A stretch of DNA of 64,000 nucleotides from Sipunculus nudus (GCA_026874595.1 CM049319.1:55164917-55228916); one strand, 5' to 3'. Shown: positions 45,151-56,709, counted from the first letter of the stretch. Program-made: numbers and translations. The notes: generated by a model from the letters alone, not told the origin.

Positions 45151-46984
45151 CAATTTATTAACAAAATGCATTTGAAAACATATGTCCATTTATGGCAACG
45201 GCTGCTCGAGTCCTAGTCGAGAAATGACCATCGACTGCTTGATTTTATTCCCGTTTTAGCTCTCATTGTAGGTTACATGTGTGGAGTTCATTTTTTTTTT
45301 TACTAGTTCGGATTAGCTGTGTACGGTCAAAGAGTTGTTTATAGTCTCATATCTGATATAAAAACGGGAGGTGCATGTTTCTGAAAAAGGACGTCATATA
45401 ACAGTTGAGATATTCTATCTTTGAGGCTGATTAAACACATGATGTACCATTCAGGAAATTAAACGGAGTGTCGCATTAAGCATCGCGTTATTAAAAATGA
45501 GGGGAAAATGTATACTTTTTTGTTTAAAATATTTTTGGTGGAGGTAACCGCCTATATTTTGTTCTACTCTCTTTTCTTATTCTTGATCTAAGAATGTATT
45601 TCTGCAGAGTTCCATTTCGGTTTGGGACTACGTGATAGGGCGATAGCACCCGCTTCCTATCATATTATTATTGTATTCGCGTGTCACCCAGACCCTGTGT
45701 TTACCGCACCTGCAGGTCCTAGGTGTGTAATTATGCCCATTGCTGGGTCATAACACCGGGGAACCTCCCAAAGACGCACTCGTTTGTAAGTGATTAACGG
45801 CTGAGGGGTACAGCCTTCCCACTTAACCTGCAGAGCGCTCACCCTGGGTTGGGGCCGACTGTGAAAATCTCACCGCTCCTCGGCTGATATTTGAACTCAT
45901 GACCTCCCCGTTGAAGCTTGTTAAAAGGTATACTTCTTTTCTTCCAGTAAAAAGATTTATATTCAATATTGCCTGAAAGAGCCTAAATTGAGGTTTTAAG
46001 GTGGCATCACTCTCACAAAATAACCCTAATTCAAAATTAAACCAAAAGTCATTTAGAATTAACAGTAGACCTTTTAATCACGTAGCATTTTAAATATGAA
46101 ACAGTTGTGCATATGATATCCATATTTTTGAAATTTTCTTTCATTTTCTTATGATATTTTAAAGTTAAACAATTTAATTTATAAATAATACACTATTTTA
46201 AATACCCAGCAAGCTTCTTGTTAGTGGGCTAATATTAAACTACATATATATAACAATATCTCAAAATTGTTTTTAGGTTTTCCTCCAACATGGGTCTGTG
46301 TTGTTTAAAATTGAAATGTTTAATCATTTATTGAACAGAAAACTACAACTTCAGTTTAAGGTAGATAGAAACAAAATTGAGGAATGACAAAATAAAAAAA
46401 AACATTTTGAGATATTGTCTTGTAGTTTAATTTGAACTCGGTAAAAAAGTGGCGTTCAGTTACTGGATGTACTCTTTTAATATGAAAAATCTTTTAAATG
46501 AAGGAAAATAAAATATATATATATATGTTTACTATCAGAAAGAACACTGCACCAGGTTAAAATAATGTATACTATGTCTAATATGAATTAAAAACAAGTT
46601 TTGGAATCATTTTAGATATATGGGCTTCTGCAAGGGATGCGGCCTTGAGAAGACCAAGCGGAAATATAATATTGTGACCATATGAACTTCAAGTACGTAT
46701 GACCGCACAAGTGTAAGGAGACACCTTTACGAATGTGAACTACTCAGAAAGAAAAATCTCTGTTCGGAAATTCCCATCGTGGATGTTTATATGTATAATG
46801 TGACCTCTGCACTGGTGGGAATCTGATACACTGAGATCCGAGACAAAAGGGATGAAGTTAGGGAGATCTGACACCTGATGAAGAAAATCACGACACATCA
46901 TAGGAAACTGCTAGCAATGCATCCTTGAGCAAACCTGATCTTAATGATAGACAACGGGAAGGGAAAAGTTACTTCCGCTTATAC
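45151..46984. other. No gene; old repeat near 45640-45905
   Basis: 45740-45905 (GGGTCATAACACCGGGGAAC ... TTGAACTCATGACC) looks like an eroded dispersed repeat that on the minus strand has a box B-like GAGTTCAAATATC, but no box A at the right distance. The remainder is AT-rich unique sequence. Confidence 0.35.
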
Positions 46985-47083
46985 TTCTCGCATTCTCTCC
47001 TCCCCCCTCTCTCTCTCCATCTTTCTTTCTTTTTCACTCGCTATCTCTGTTTCTTTCTCTGTCTCTCTTTTTCTTTCTTTCTT

Positions 47084-47114
<31 letters not shown>

Positions 47115-47290
47115 CTAACTCTCTCTCTTTTTTTCCCTATCTCTCTTTCTTTATCTTTCTCTATGTCCCTTCCCAATTTTTTCTCTATATCCCCTTCTCC
47201 TTCTTTCTCTATCTCTCTTTCTATTTTCTCTGTCTTTCTTTCCTTTTCTCTCTTTCTCTCTCTCTCTCTCTCCCTCTCTCTCTCAAAAAC
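46985..47290 (+). repeat. Polypyrimidine (CTTT/CTCT)n tract, about 300 bp
   Basis: Almost uninterrupted C and T on the plus strand, mixtures of TTTC and CT repeats. ORFs here read as Ser/Leu/Phe strings on one strand and Arg/Lys/Glu on the other and are by-products. Confidence 0.95.
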
Positions 47291-47316
47291 ACAATGTGCA
47301 ATAACTGGTGTAAATT

Positions 47317-47690
47317 AGGGGAGAGAGAGAGAAAGAGAAAGAGAGGAAGAGAGAGAGAGAACGAGAGAGCGAGAGAGAAAGAGAGGAGGTAGAAGGCGAG
47401 AAAAAGAGGAGGGGGGGGGGGGCTTTAGGACAAGCATACTAACAGACAAAGAGATACAGTAACGAAGAGAGACCCAGACCAACATCTAGAGAGAGAGAGA
47501 CAGACACTGGGACAGAGAGAGACAAGCGGAGACAAAAACAACAGAGGCAGAGCCAGTCAAAAGTAGAGCCAGATAGAGACACAATGAGGCCTGGAAAAAA
47601 AGAGAAAATGGAGTCAAAGAGGGAGAGAGAAAAAAGGAGAGACAGATAGAGAGTTAACAAGAGAGAAAAAGTGAGGAAAACAGTCAGCCA
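47317..47690 (+). repeat. Polypurine (GAGA/GAAA)n tract
   Basis: G and A almost throughout, with a G-run at 47410-47421 and AC-containing interruptions from 47440. It lies only about 30 bp after the polypyrimidine tract, giving a large imperfect inverted repeat. Confidence 0.92.
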
Positions 47691-48060
47691 GACAGACTTA
47701 TGCGCACCACATTTCACACGTACGTCACATGTATGTTGCCGTACGATTACAGCTCTCACCACACACGGCAGAATCGGACCTCAAGTTTACGACTGTGCTT
47801 GTTAAGGTTTGTGGGCATTGAAATCGGAGCCCCTCAATGCACCGGAGCTTCTAAATACACCAAGGGCGTAAACAAAAATGAAGTTAAGATGCTAAATATG
47901 TTGGATAAGAATTGTTAGAAGGCAAATTACATAATAATGAGTTTTTGTGGTAACGAGTAATAAGTAATATTATTTGTCATGTTTGAACAGGTGTTTCCAT
48001 AAAATGTAACAAATTTTGACTTTGAAATTTCTGACAAGTTGTCCTCACCATCCGCACAAT
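47691..48060 (+). repeat. Dispersed repeat fragment, partner of 14930-15240
   Basis: AATGCACCGGAGCTTCTAAA TACACCA at 47837 and ACAAATTTTGACTTTGAAAT at 48010 match 15017 and 15225 in the same order and spacing (about 175-210 bp). Confidence 0.6.
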
Positions 48061-49923
48061 GCCCAAGTGGAGGAGGATCGTTTTCAGTAGACCTCAGTCC
48101 TAAGGCTTAGCTCTCAAAAGGAAAGGTGACATATCTCCCAAAATAGGCAGTTATATATTACCACCAACTACATGTACTCATGAAATATTAAGAATAATAT
48201 ATGCATATATAATATTAACGTATATATTAATAACTTAATAGTGTTATGTAATAATATCCAAGCTAGTTTGAGATACAATTAAAAAGCTATCTCTCCTTCC
48301 TGGTTAGCTTTTACAAACCTCTCATCGCCTCTCATACTGTTTGCTCACACAAGCGTAAAACCGCACGTTCGCGCTTGAATGATTCACACTTCAATTAAAT
48401 ATTAAGTCATCTTTACTTTTAACTGTGAAGTGAACCAAGGACCATGTGATCTCTCTGTCTGTTAGTGTGTTTCAGTAGATCTTGAAAGAGTTATTTCCAC
48501 AAATTGCTGCGCACAGGTTGTTGCCTAGGCATGAAACAGGTGGACACTCGGATGGCGCTCGGATGCGTGGTTCAGTTTTCAATATTTATTATATTACTAT
48601 AATTTTACATTTGTGGAGGTGTATGCAATCTTATCATTTTTATTTTTAATTCCTACATGTATCCTATATGCATATCAGAGTCTTATTGCGACTCTCTGGT
48701 AGTATGCTTGTGTGTGTTTGTGCGTGCGAATGTAAATGCGTGTGTGTTTGCTTGTGTATGTGCGTGTGTGTGCATGCATTGCGGTAAGGAGGGGACTGGT
48801 AGCATATATTATGCCCTTTTGGACCACGGCCAAATAAAATCAATGTAAAAAAACATGTACATAACCTCTTCATGGTTTATGATGAAATTCCGATTTTTTA
48901 CATGATAATATATTATTTAATTAAGGATGTGAACACATTTAATGGCGGAAAGGAAAACCAACAGAGACACAAATGAATTTCTATTATAAGTATGTTTAAT
49001 GTTTAGGTTTACTTCCGTGAATTAGGTGTTGGCTCAATTAGAAAAAAAATATTGCAAATATTTCCTGCATAACATCTCTCTCTCTCTCTCTCTCCACACC
49101 TTTGCCTTCCATCTGTAGAAAGTTACTCATGGTCTGCAGGTGATATTAATTTTTTTATCTTTTAATAACCAAGACCCAATCCTTTCAGTGCACGTCTCAT
49201 GACACGTCCTGTTTTATTTCCGTTTCTGTAAAGGTGTAACGATATTCAAATATTATATATTTGATAAGCTGGCACAAACCCACGCACGTACGGCAAATCA
49301 AGTCAAGGCAGAGCTGGGGGAGACCTTTGTTCAGACGTTGTACTTGGAACTGAAGGTCATTGGTTCGATTCCCTCAAGATTCACCAAGGCCAAAATTATG
49401 TAATCTTAATATCTGATTTAGTAGCAATTTAACTGGTCATTTTGAGACTTTTTAAAATTTAACCCAACCCTAGAATAAGTGTTCGTCTGTGAGATTGTAT
49501 GTTTGCCATGTTTTCTGTTTTCTGTCTATTTCCTTGTTTGCTTGTATTCGAAGTGTTACTACATCTCACGAATCACTGTGTGTCATCATAAATATAAATG
49601 ATTACAACGCGGCGGAAACACAGAGAAAAATGAACAATGATGCCAGGACATGATTAGGTGTGGCTAATTTCGGAATTTCCATGCATTTTCTAGTTTAACT
49701 GGATCACGCTCTATACATAAATGCGCATGCGTTACACCAACCGTCTTAATGACATAGTCATGATCAAACTCATCTTAATAACTCTTGTGATTTAAAGCCA
49801 GCTATTCGCCTACCTTATATGTTGAATTTACGTGATTTCTTTCTTACTCTGAGTAGATATTAATGAACTGTAGGAAATCCTTCCCAAGAAGTGTTCTTAT
49901 TATTGCTTATCTACAAACTGTTA
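48061..49923. other. No gene; small simple repeats
   Basis: GT-rich tract 48709-48775, (CT)n at 49074-49095. At 49353-49372 a box B-like GGTTCGATTCCC follows AAGACGTTGTAC-like sequence (49335-49350, CAGACGTTGTACTTGGAACT), suggesting a worn tRNA-derived SINE on the plus strand without a clear box A. No exon supported. Confidence 0.4.
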
Positions 49924-50365
49924 TTAAAGGGGCCCAATCATCTACCTTTTGAAAAGCAATTTATGTGATTTCTGGCTTCTTTTGTGACCTTATATATTAA
50001 TGATCTAGGGGTAATTTTGAATTTGTAAAGTTCTTATATAGCCCTCGTGAAGGATGTGTGAACTTGTATATCAACAATATGTTTGTAAACACAGCAATGT
50101 CAACGGGAAAAATATGTAACCTATGGTAGTAGGCTGCATATATTTGCGGAGGTTGAAAAGCCACTTGTTGCAAAACGTCATTTGCAAACTTCTGGCATAT
50201 CTGATTTGCTGAGAGATGTCATTGTTGAATTTGTTTTGATTATTATGGCGGGCCCCCACAAATGATGAACATGTTGATATGAACAAAACAAGCATCCTGT
50301 TTGTGGTGATTTCCATGTTTACTTGCCTATTTTTATGAAAGCTCCAGGGGATTACCTTTAGTTTA
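49924..50365 (+). mobile_element. TTAA-flanked MITE (family PB, copy 3)
   Basis: The left end TTAAAGGGGCCCAATCATCT is intact and pairs with the right end of copy 2 (34176-34193). The body matches copy 2 over about 400 bp (GTAAACACAGCAATGTCAAC against GTAAACACAACATTGTTGAC, GGCGGGCCCCCAC in both). The right end here is eroded (GACAGTCACTGAAGCC). The 111-codon minus ORF over it is a shadow. Confidence 0.7.
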
Positions 50366-51029
50366 TAAAGGACAGTCACTGAAGCCATCCCCACCGACAC
50401 CCGCAAATGAGCGATTATGGGAAACTTGGGTTGGGTGTACGACCTTAGAAATTAGGTCACCGTAAAAATAATTACTAGGTGGAAATCTGTCACCAAATTA
50501 CTGATATTGTACCCACAGATCAATTTTTGAAAATCAGAAAAATTATGGACAAAAGAAAAAAAATATGGATTTGATGGCTTTGCACTCTGCATGGGAGTCC
50601 AAAAAAGGTTACAACTATTGATATATAAATAAAACAATAATTTCTCAACCATCATTGGAATATGTAGGGCTGGAGGAAGCGATCCGACTCCATCGGTAAT
50701 GACCAGGCCGACATGTTGGCTCCGTATAGTCTTTTTTATTACATCTACGATGGGAGCTAAATTTATTATGTTTTCCCTTTAGTTCATTGGCTGGTTTGTC
50801 TGTTAGCATCTTTACTCAAAACGTCTTGACCGGATTTCGGGAGAAATTTTGGAAATTTCGGGGGCTATTATAAAACCTAAGGAATATTCCATTAAAATTT
50901 GGAGGTAATCTAGATCACCATAATATAGTTTTAAATCAAAGGATTATTGTAAAACATGATACCCGAGCAGAGTCTAAAAGGCAGATTGATGAAATCTCGA
51001 ATGAATGACTATACGACAGACGCTTATCT
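50366..51029. other. No gene recognised; repeat motif near 50860-50930
   Basis: The phrase TTGGAGGTAATCTAGATCAC CATAATATA near 50910 recurs as TTGGAGGTAATCGGAATCAC near 57632, so this is a fragment of the repeat that makes up 57585-59000. Confidence 0.45.
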
Positions 51030-51037
51030 TTAAAAAA

Positions 51038-51240
51038 TACAGGAAACCCTCGCCTGAGGACCACCTCGGTATAGCGACCATCTCGGAATTACGACCACTT
51101 TTTCATGGTCCCGATATTTTGGCTCTTTATATCAAATATTTAAACCTCGGCATTGCGGGCACCTCATTTTTCGTTTTAAGACCTCATATTTTGGTCCCAA
51201 CGGGCGACCTGAACCCTTTATGATGCGACCACTTAGTTCA
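51038..51240 (+). repeat. GACCACCTCGG-type dispersed repeat
   Basis: CTGAGGACCACCTCGGTATA, GCGACCATCTCGGAATTACG and ACGACCACTTTTTCATGGTC follow in short succession. This is a degenerate short-period repeat found again at 51943-52025. The plus ORF across it is not a gene. Confidence 0.6.
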
Positions 51241-51454
51241 GAGTAAACACTGCCTGGTCAGCCGTAATGGTGGGTCGGGCGCAAACCAATGAATTACATC
51301 ATTAATTAGACGAAACAAGCGCAGGCTATATATCAAAGGGCGTTCACGGAAGATCACACCAGACCAGGAATGTTTGCGACACGGTTTCCTAAACTTTATG
51401 AGGTCTGCCATTTATTATATGTGTGATACATAGACCCCTACCTTCAAGAATGTA

Positions 51455-51682
51455 TTGGATATGGCAACCACCATTACAGACTTTTTGCGTGATTGCGGCT
51501 GCCATGACTTATGGCATGACATGTCTGCGCTGGAGGATAAGCTGCAGGGGCGAGCTGAACCCGCCATGTGTCAAACTAGGCAATTTTGTATGGATCAGTT
51601 TCTCAGGAAATCGACTTTGTCAGGGCCCTTACTATTGAGTCTTTTTGGTCTGAGGTTAATGTTTATGATAAATCACGTATAA
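51455..51682 (+). CDS. Uncharacterised 75-codon ORF, doubtful
   Basis: Lies in a GC-balanced island and starts MATTITDFLRDCGCHD after two codons, with four further cysteines and charged residues up to QFLRKSTLSG, then a hydrophobic end. The first 55 residues look protein-like, but no domain, TATA box, acceptor or poly(A) signal is convincing. Could be a lone exon or chance. Confidence 0.2.
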   Translation: MDMATTITDFLRDCGCHDLWHDMSALEDKLQGRAEPAMCQTRQFCMDQFLRKSTLSGPLLLSLFGLRLMFMINHV

Positions 51683-51942
51683 ATAACAAGCATTCATTGT
51701 ATATATTGTAATATTAAATTAATGAAAGAAGTTGTGCTTGCCTTGAGATATGCTTGGATATGATTTCTCCATTTTTTACGATATAAACAAGTATAATTAT
51801 ACAAAACGTATCGCGTTAATTTCTTGTCTTATTATGCAGATTTAGGTAGAAAACAAAATAAGTAATTCCAGATTATAGTGAAAGGCTACTTAGGGTAAGG
51901 ACGTACAGACAGACAAGCTGTTGTAAGACCCTTAATTGATAG

Positions 51943-52025
51943 TCAAACCTCACTTAGGCGACCACCTCGGAAATGAGACCACTCTATCACGGTTCCGTCG
52001 GTGGTCGTATTCCGAGGTTTTACTG
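51943..52025. repeat. Foldback copy of the GACCACCTCGG repeat (about 83 bp)
   Basis: Left arm AAACCTCACTTAGGCGACCACCTCGG region, right arm (minus strand) AAAACCTCGGAATACGACCA. The two arms are inverted, so the unit can fold into a hairpin. May be a tiny MITE. Confidence 0.6.
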
Positions 52026-52129
52026 TTCATGTACATTTCGAAACAAATTAGCGGGTACGATACACGTACACTGAAGGATAGAAATAGCAAATAAAAAGAC
52101 GCCATCCTGTAAACACGAATGGCATCTAT

Positions 52130-52215
52130 CCCAAAATGAGCTGTTACAAATAGCTGAAGCGGGCCCAGATAGAGGGCCTGGACCCTAGTCAGCCGCCTCA
52201 AGCTTTTTTTATTGA
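52130..52215 (+). repeat. Relic of the hAT-type MITE family (see 24147)
   Basis: GCTGAAGCGGGCCCAGATAG then GGGCCTGGACCC and a CAGCCGCCTCAAGC segment correspond to AGAAGCGGACCCAACGGGAC, GGGTCCG and CAACCGCCGCAACC near 29130. Confidence 0.45.
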
Positions 52216-52475
52216 TTTCCAACCGATTGTTTTCGGCCTACATGCCGCTTTACGGAATTTAGGAGCTTATTTAAGTTTTCTATTAAGTTTTCTTTGGTTA
52301 GAGCCCTCCTTTTCAAAGTTATTGAACTCGCTCTCGAATGAATTTCTTTTTTCTTTCTTTTTTATTCACTTTCTTTTAAATCGAACACTCATCGTACAAT
52401 AATATTTAAATTAATGGTATTGAAGAATAATAAGAAAATTGGGAGCGTGCCTCGCCATTGCTCCGTTCACAATTC
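52216..52475. other. No feature recognised
   Basis: AT-rich stretch upstream of a TATA-like motif. Confidence 0.35.
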
Positions 52476-52484
52476 TATATAAAA
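52476..52484 (+). promoter_or_regulatory. Candidate TATA box
   Basis: TATATAAAA followed by GG, in a less AT-rich local context (GGAAAGGGTAGGGG downstream). An initiator-like TATCACAGAC lies about 35 bp downstream, near 52511. Confidence 0.4.
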
Positions 52485-52563
52485 GGAAAGGGTAGGGGTA
52501 TATAGTTTGGTATCACAGACACTGTCTCAAACGATTTACATTTGCCTTCCTTGTCTTTAAGCC

Positions 52564-52677
52564 ATGTTGATTCTTGTGACTTTACTTGTGGCGCAAGAAA
52601 GTTATTCGTTCTACATTTGCCTACCTTTCATGACCAGTACCCATTCAATCCTGATTAGAGAGAGCGTACCCTTGTAG
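52564..52677 (+). CDS. Candidate short secreted-peptide ORF or first coding exon (37 codons)
   Basis: ATG with G at -3, about 88 bp after the TATA-like motif, and no earlier ATG after the likely start site. Residues 1-15 are MLILVTLLVAQESYS, a good match to a signal peptide with a small-residue cleavage region, followed by FYICLPFMTSTHS. The TAG stop is directly followed by GTAAGA, so the end also reads as a strong splice donor (AG|GTAAGA). The downstream part merges with a minus-strand SINE (52640-52785), which may have replaced the original continuation. No family is recognised. It could be a real small gene, a first exon truncated by the SINE, or chance. Confidence 0.3.
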   Translation: MLILVTLLVAQESYSFYICLPFMTSTHSILIRESVPL

Positions 52678-52785
52678 GTAAGACTTCGGTCAGGATTCTT
52701 AACGGTGAAGACGGTCAAAACGGGACGCAACCCCACAACTTTGTGGTGAAAACCCTAGCGCCCTAACCCGTTACACCACCACAAT
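52640..52785 (-). mobile_element. tRNA-derived SINE (minus strand)
   Basis: Minus strand: GTGGTGGTGTAACGGGTTAG, then GGGCGCTAGGGTTTTCACC, then GTTGTGGGGTTGCGTCCCG. A box A-like TGGTGTAACGGG and box B-like GGTTGCGTCCC (plus 52722-52732) have normal pol III spacing, and the middle resembles an anticodon arm with TTC. It continues into TTTTGACCGTCTTCACCGTT. An intact tRNA fold is unlikely. Confidence 0.6.
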
Positions 52786-54375
52786 TTATATATTTAGCTT
52801 CCATCAGTCGTAATTTAATTCTTTTTCTGTTTTTTTTTTCACATAGAGGGTACATAGCCGTGACAACCCGACTCAGTAGGCAATCGGATAATTGACCTGG
52901 TAAGCCTACTCGACTCGTCCTAATGCCAGAGGGTCAATATGACGCTAAGAGGGTACATCGACAGATGTTTATGACTTTGAAATGGAAAGCACGTATTCTG
53001 TTAATGATGTTGGATATGGGGTCATAAGCAAGTTGTAGATATGCAAAATCTTGATATTGTTTCATATTGTTTCATTTTTATATACCTACTTTGCATGTTT
53101 ACGAGCTAAAGTCGGTTAGAAACAAGGGACAGCGCTCACCTGTTGTTTTATATGTATGCAATAACTGACGGTGTCACTAAATCGATGTCACACAACCCCT
53201 GTGTGGCTACGCCTCGTAAATGTCCGTTTTGGGTCTTGAAGTGTTAGAAACGATGCTTAGTGTGTCTTAACCGTTTTTTATCCCATAATTATTTTCAAAT
53301 AAACATTGAGAGATTTGACATTATTTTGGAAATGTTGCGAAAGGTCTATCGCAGTGCCACCTATTAGAAACTGCGCATGTATATACAGTGGGGGAACTCG
53401 ACCCAAGGAAAACCAGTCCCGGACGAATTCCAGCCGAAGTCGAGAGGATCTGTTTCAATGCAAAACGGGTAATATGCCAATTTTTTAATTTAGCAAAAAA
53501 TATGTAAAAATTCGAGAAATGTATCTTTATTTCGTATAATTTTCATTTTGTGAGAGAAATTACTTTTTTGGCTTTGTGGCTCTGAATTTGAGACTTTCAT
53601 CTGAGAGAGTCACCTTTTACTTTGGATATTACGCTGTCAATTTACTTATACACTTTAATATTTTCTTTTATTTCCCAAGCTTCATTTTCCGTATGTTTAA
53701 TTTCGGCATCAAATCTTCTAGGACTAAATCTGTGACGAGTAACTGTGTGCAAGAATCTAGTCTTGTATCGTTATGTAGGTAAGATTTTTTTAGCTGTAAT
53801 TATCAATTATGTGCTAATCTAAAATTAAAATATTATTTCCTGCGACAACACTTTTGAGGTTTCAGTTATTAATATCACGCGGAAATTATCACCGGAAGAG
53901 CTTTGTATGGACTCATAATACATTTTAGGTGAACTTCTTTATTTAAAGATAATAAACCATGAAAGTTGAGAAACATATAACATATCACCTTTTCCATTTA
54001 TGTGACAATGATGGGAAGTTTTTTTAAGATTTCTCGCATGGGATTTCCCCCGATATTAAATGAAAGTGAATTTTGACAAAGGACGGAAGCTCTTGCAACA
54101 TTTTTGCATTCCCCATACCTTTAAATTTAGCTTACATAGCACATCACGTGTGTACAAAAAAAAAAATCTCAGATGGCGTTTCCAGAATTGATTATATACA
54201 TGTGAAATTGCTTTTCATTCCGACTGGTAAGTCAATTTTCTCCAAACAGGAAATCTGTGGTTACATGTGAAAACCAAAAAAAATATTCTACAAGCAGTAT
54301 TAATAAATTAAATTGATGCTCGTTACATGGATAATATGTGGAATATTCTTTTTCCCTGATATCGATAAATCATAT
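52786..54375. other. No gene recognised
   Basis: Several 60-70 codon ORFs without motifs. AT-rich unique sequence. Confidence 0.4.
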
Positions 54376-54386
54376 ATAAAACATAT

Positions 54387-54596
54387 GGCTTGGGTAGTGT
54401 AATGGTAACAAGGTCGGCTCTCTCACCTGTGGACCCGGGTTCGAATCCCAGCATGGCTAAACCACACGAGCGGCTAGTAGTGGCCCGTCCAAGGTCGGTG
54501 GTTTTCTTCGGGTCCTCCAGTTTCCTCCACACCTACCAAATGCCACCATTCGAGCCATTTGTAGTGCTTCGTATGTTTAAATAAAATTATAAAAAT
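54387..54596 (+). mobile_element. tRNA-derived SINE with MetaSINE-like central domain
   Basis: tRNA-like head with box A TGGGTAGTGTAATGG and perfect box B GGTTCGAATCC (54438-54448). Then GTCGGTGGTTTTCTTCGGGT + CCTCCAGTTTCCTCCAC, which matches the central domain I know from the MetaSINE superfamily of bivalves and other animals. Then an A/T-rich tail (AAATAAAATTATAAAAATAT). It is flanked by an imperfect duplication, ATAAAACATAT at 54376-54386 and ATAAACATAT at 54597-54606. Length is about 210 bp. Not a functional tRNA: the acceptor ends do not pair well. Confidence 0.85.
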
Positions 54597-54606
54597 ATAA
54601 ACATAT

Positions 54607-56700
54607 TTTATATTTAACAACAATGTGTAAAGGGTTTCTTCCTAGATGGATTTTGTCATGGGAAGGCGTTGTCGGGGTATTATGAAAAGGGATTGAACGT
54701 AGGCCATTTGTCCTGTTTGGCCTTTGTCCTTTAGTGAGCTTAAAAGATTTATGGGGTTTCAGCCTGGTGCTGTTATGACTGGGGCTTTGGTGAAGTTGTC
54801 TTATTCCGAGTAATGCCAACAGGTGTTTGCTGTCATGACTTTGTCCTGGTGTCATTTTGTCAGGGAGTTTTGTCCTGTCAGGATTTTGTATACGACCATA
54901 TCAAACTGAAAAAAGCAGGACTCTATTAGCACTAGACAACCAGAAATATGGTTTACACTGTATGTTCCAGTCTCCGCGCAGGAAAAAGGTCTATTGTGCA
55001 CAATGAATAATCCCTGCTGGCAGTGCCGGACATAAGCATGTTTGACCTGACATTTGACCTAGTCTCCGCCTCACTTGTATGATCATTAAATGTAAACAAC
55101 ATGTGACTCGATCCCTTGGCACCCATGTCTTATTTCAGCATGCAATCATGATTAATCTCCCAATTCATGCAGATCCTTCTGCATAATGTTGAAAAGGCCA
55201 AAATAAGTGTGACTGCACTATCAACGTGCATTCACATCTTCAGCAGTCTGGAGACAGTTGTATCACGTAGACTATCCAAGGAAGCACATGCATAAGTTTC
55301 TGTTCATATTAACATTACTACTTCACAGATTTTACACCGCAAAATAGATCCACAGGTTTATCAGTATATAAAGTATGTTTCACGGACAAATAACTTTTGT
55401 TGGTTATATGAAATGGACGTTTTCAAAGCATATTATATATTTGCTCCATTTCTTATCTTTTTGTAGGTTACTCTTCTCAGGGGAAAAGGCTCGATTTCGG
55501 CCTTATATAAGCGTGTTGTGTGCATGAATGTGTGCATGAGATCTATCGTTGAACATCATAGACAGATCTCATGTGTGGAGAATGGGGATGTTCCTGATTC
55601 CGTGTTCTTGTTCATTACTACAATTGAAAAATATTCCTACTTGCTGTGAATAAATGAATTGAATATTTTATTTCAATTTTATATACAGTTAACCATGCGG
55701 TCTGCTTTGGAGAAAATTTTCGTCCGAGAAAATAAATTTTCGGTTCTCGTCAGGTTACGTTTCATCAGAATCCATTGCATCCATTAAATAAATAGGAAAT
55801 CCTATTCATGTACACATACTTTTGTTAGCTCCATACTCTGTGATATTTCATTTTTTTTCTTGATATAATCAGAAACAAATACCAGGAATCATATTAATTT
55901 TTTTATTTACTTATATATTTTTTACAGTTACTTAAATAAATGCTACGATGAATGTATCTGAACCCTCCCGAAAATGTGATCGTTGCCATGGGATAATTTT
56001 GGTATCATCAAATATAAAACCCTTTATTCAAACAGGAATCTTACCTAAATGGCGTTACCATGTTTATGAGCTATATATTGACAAATTAAGTTTCGTATAG
56101 CGTCCATTTTGAAATTTAAGATGGCTGCCATACAGACCAAATGCCAGTTTCCACATACTATCCACATCTTAAAGTGGCAAATTATACCTGTTTTCAATTT
56201 ATACTCAATAAGTTTAGCAAATGGTACATTTTCGGGAAATGCTCCTGACTTTTATAGACGCTAATCAATCAGAGCTTTTTGGGCGTGGTTAAAAAAGTGA
56301 TTATTGCGCTCTCAACTCTAAACAAGTCTCCTTGTCCCAGATGTATTCCTGAACTCTGTCCTCGGAGTACTTTCGTGTTGCATTCCTGTGTTCTTACCTG
56401 TCATTGACAGATTATCTTTTTCTCCCATTTTTCGAATCCGCTCATGGGGTTTCAATTTTGCGTAAACCATAAAACCCTGATGATGCGAGTCGCATGTCGA
56501 AATTATGGATATACTGCTATAATTGTATCAATGACCGCTCAGGTGTGTGGATGGAAAGTCTTATTCACGAAGGCTTCTTTTTCGCGATCGAATATTGCGA
56601 ATTTGAAACGCTTGCGAACATAAAGCAAACACGGTTTATGCTCTGATATTCTATCCTTTGCTTATAAAGTTACTTTCATAATATGATCTCTTTTTCAGGA
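54607..56700. other. No gene recognised
   Basis: The segment 54640-54900 is relatively rich in TTTGTCCTG and GTCAGG-like motifs. A TATATAA lies at about 55504 but no coherent ORF follows. 56060-56110 (GTTTCGTATAGCGTCCATTT, AAGATGGCTGCCAT) resembles pearl-type core wording, but no period is visible. Confidence 0.4.
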
Positions 56701-56709
56701 ATTACAAAA

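Noticed and set aside
46925-47762. ORFs across the CT/GA block
   Set aside because: Low-complexity Ser/Leu/Phe or Arg/Lys/Glu strings from the polypyrimidine and polypurine tracts.
54387-54460. Functional tRNA gene
   Set aside because: Box A and box B are present but the acceptor arms do not pair well, and the sequence continues into a SINE body with tail and target duplication.
56475-56512. Hammerhead ribozyme candidate (CTGATGA ... GTCGAAA)
   Set aside because: A hairpin ATGCG-AGT-CGCAT lies between CTGATGA and GAAA, but extra bases (TGTC) separate the helix from GAAA and I cannot draw stems I and III. The core is not satisfied.
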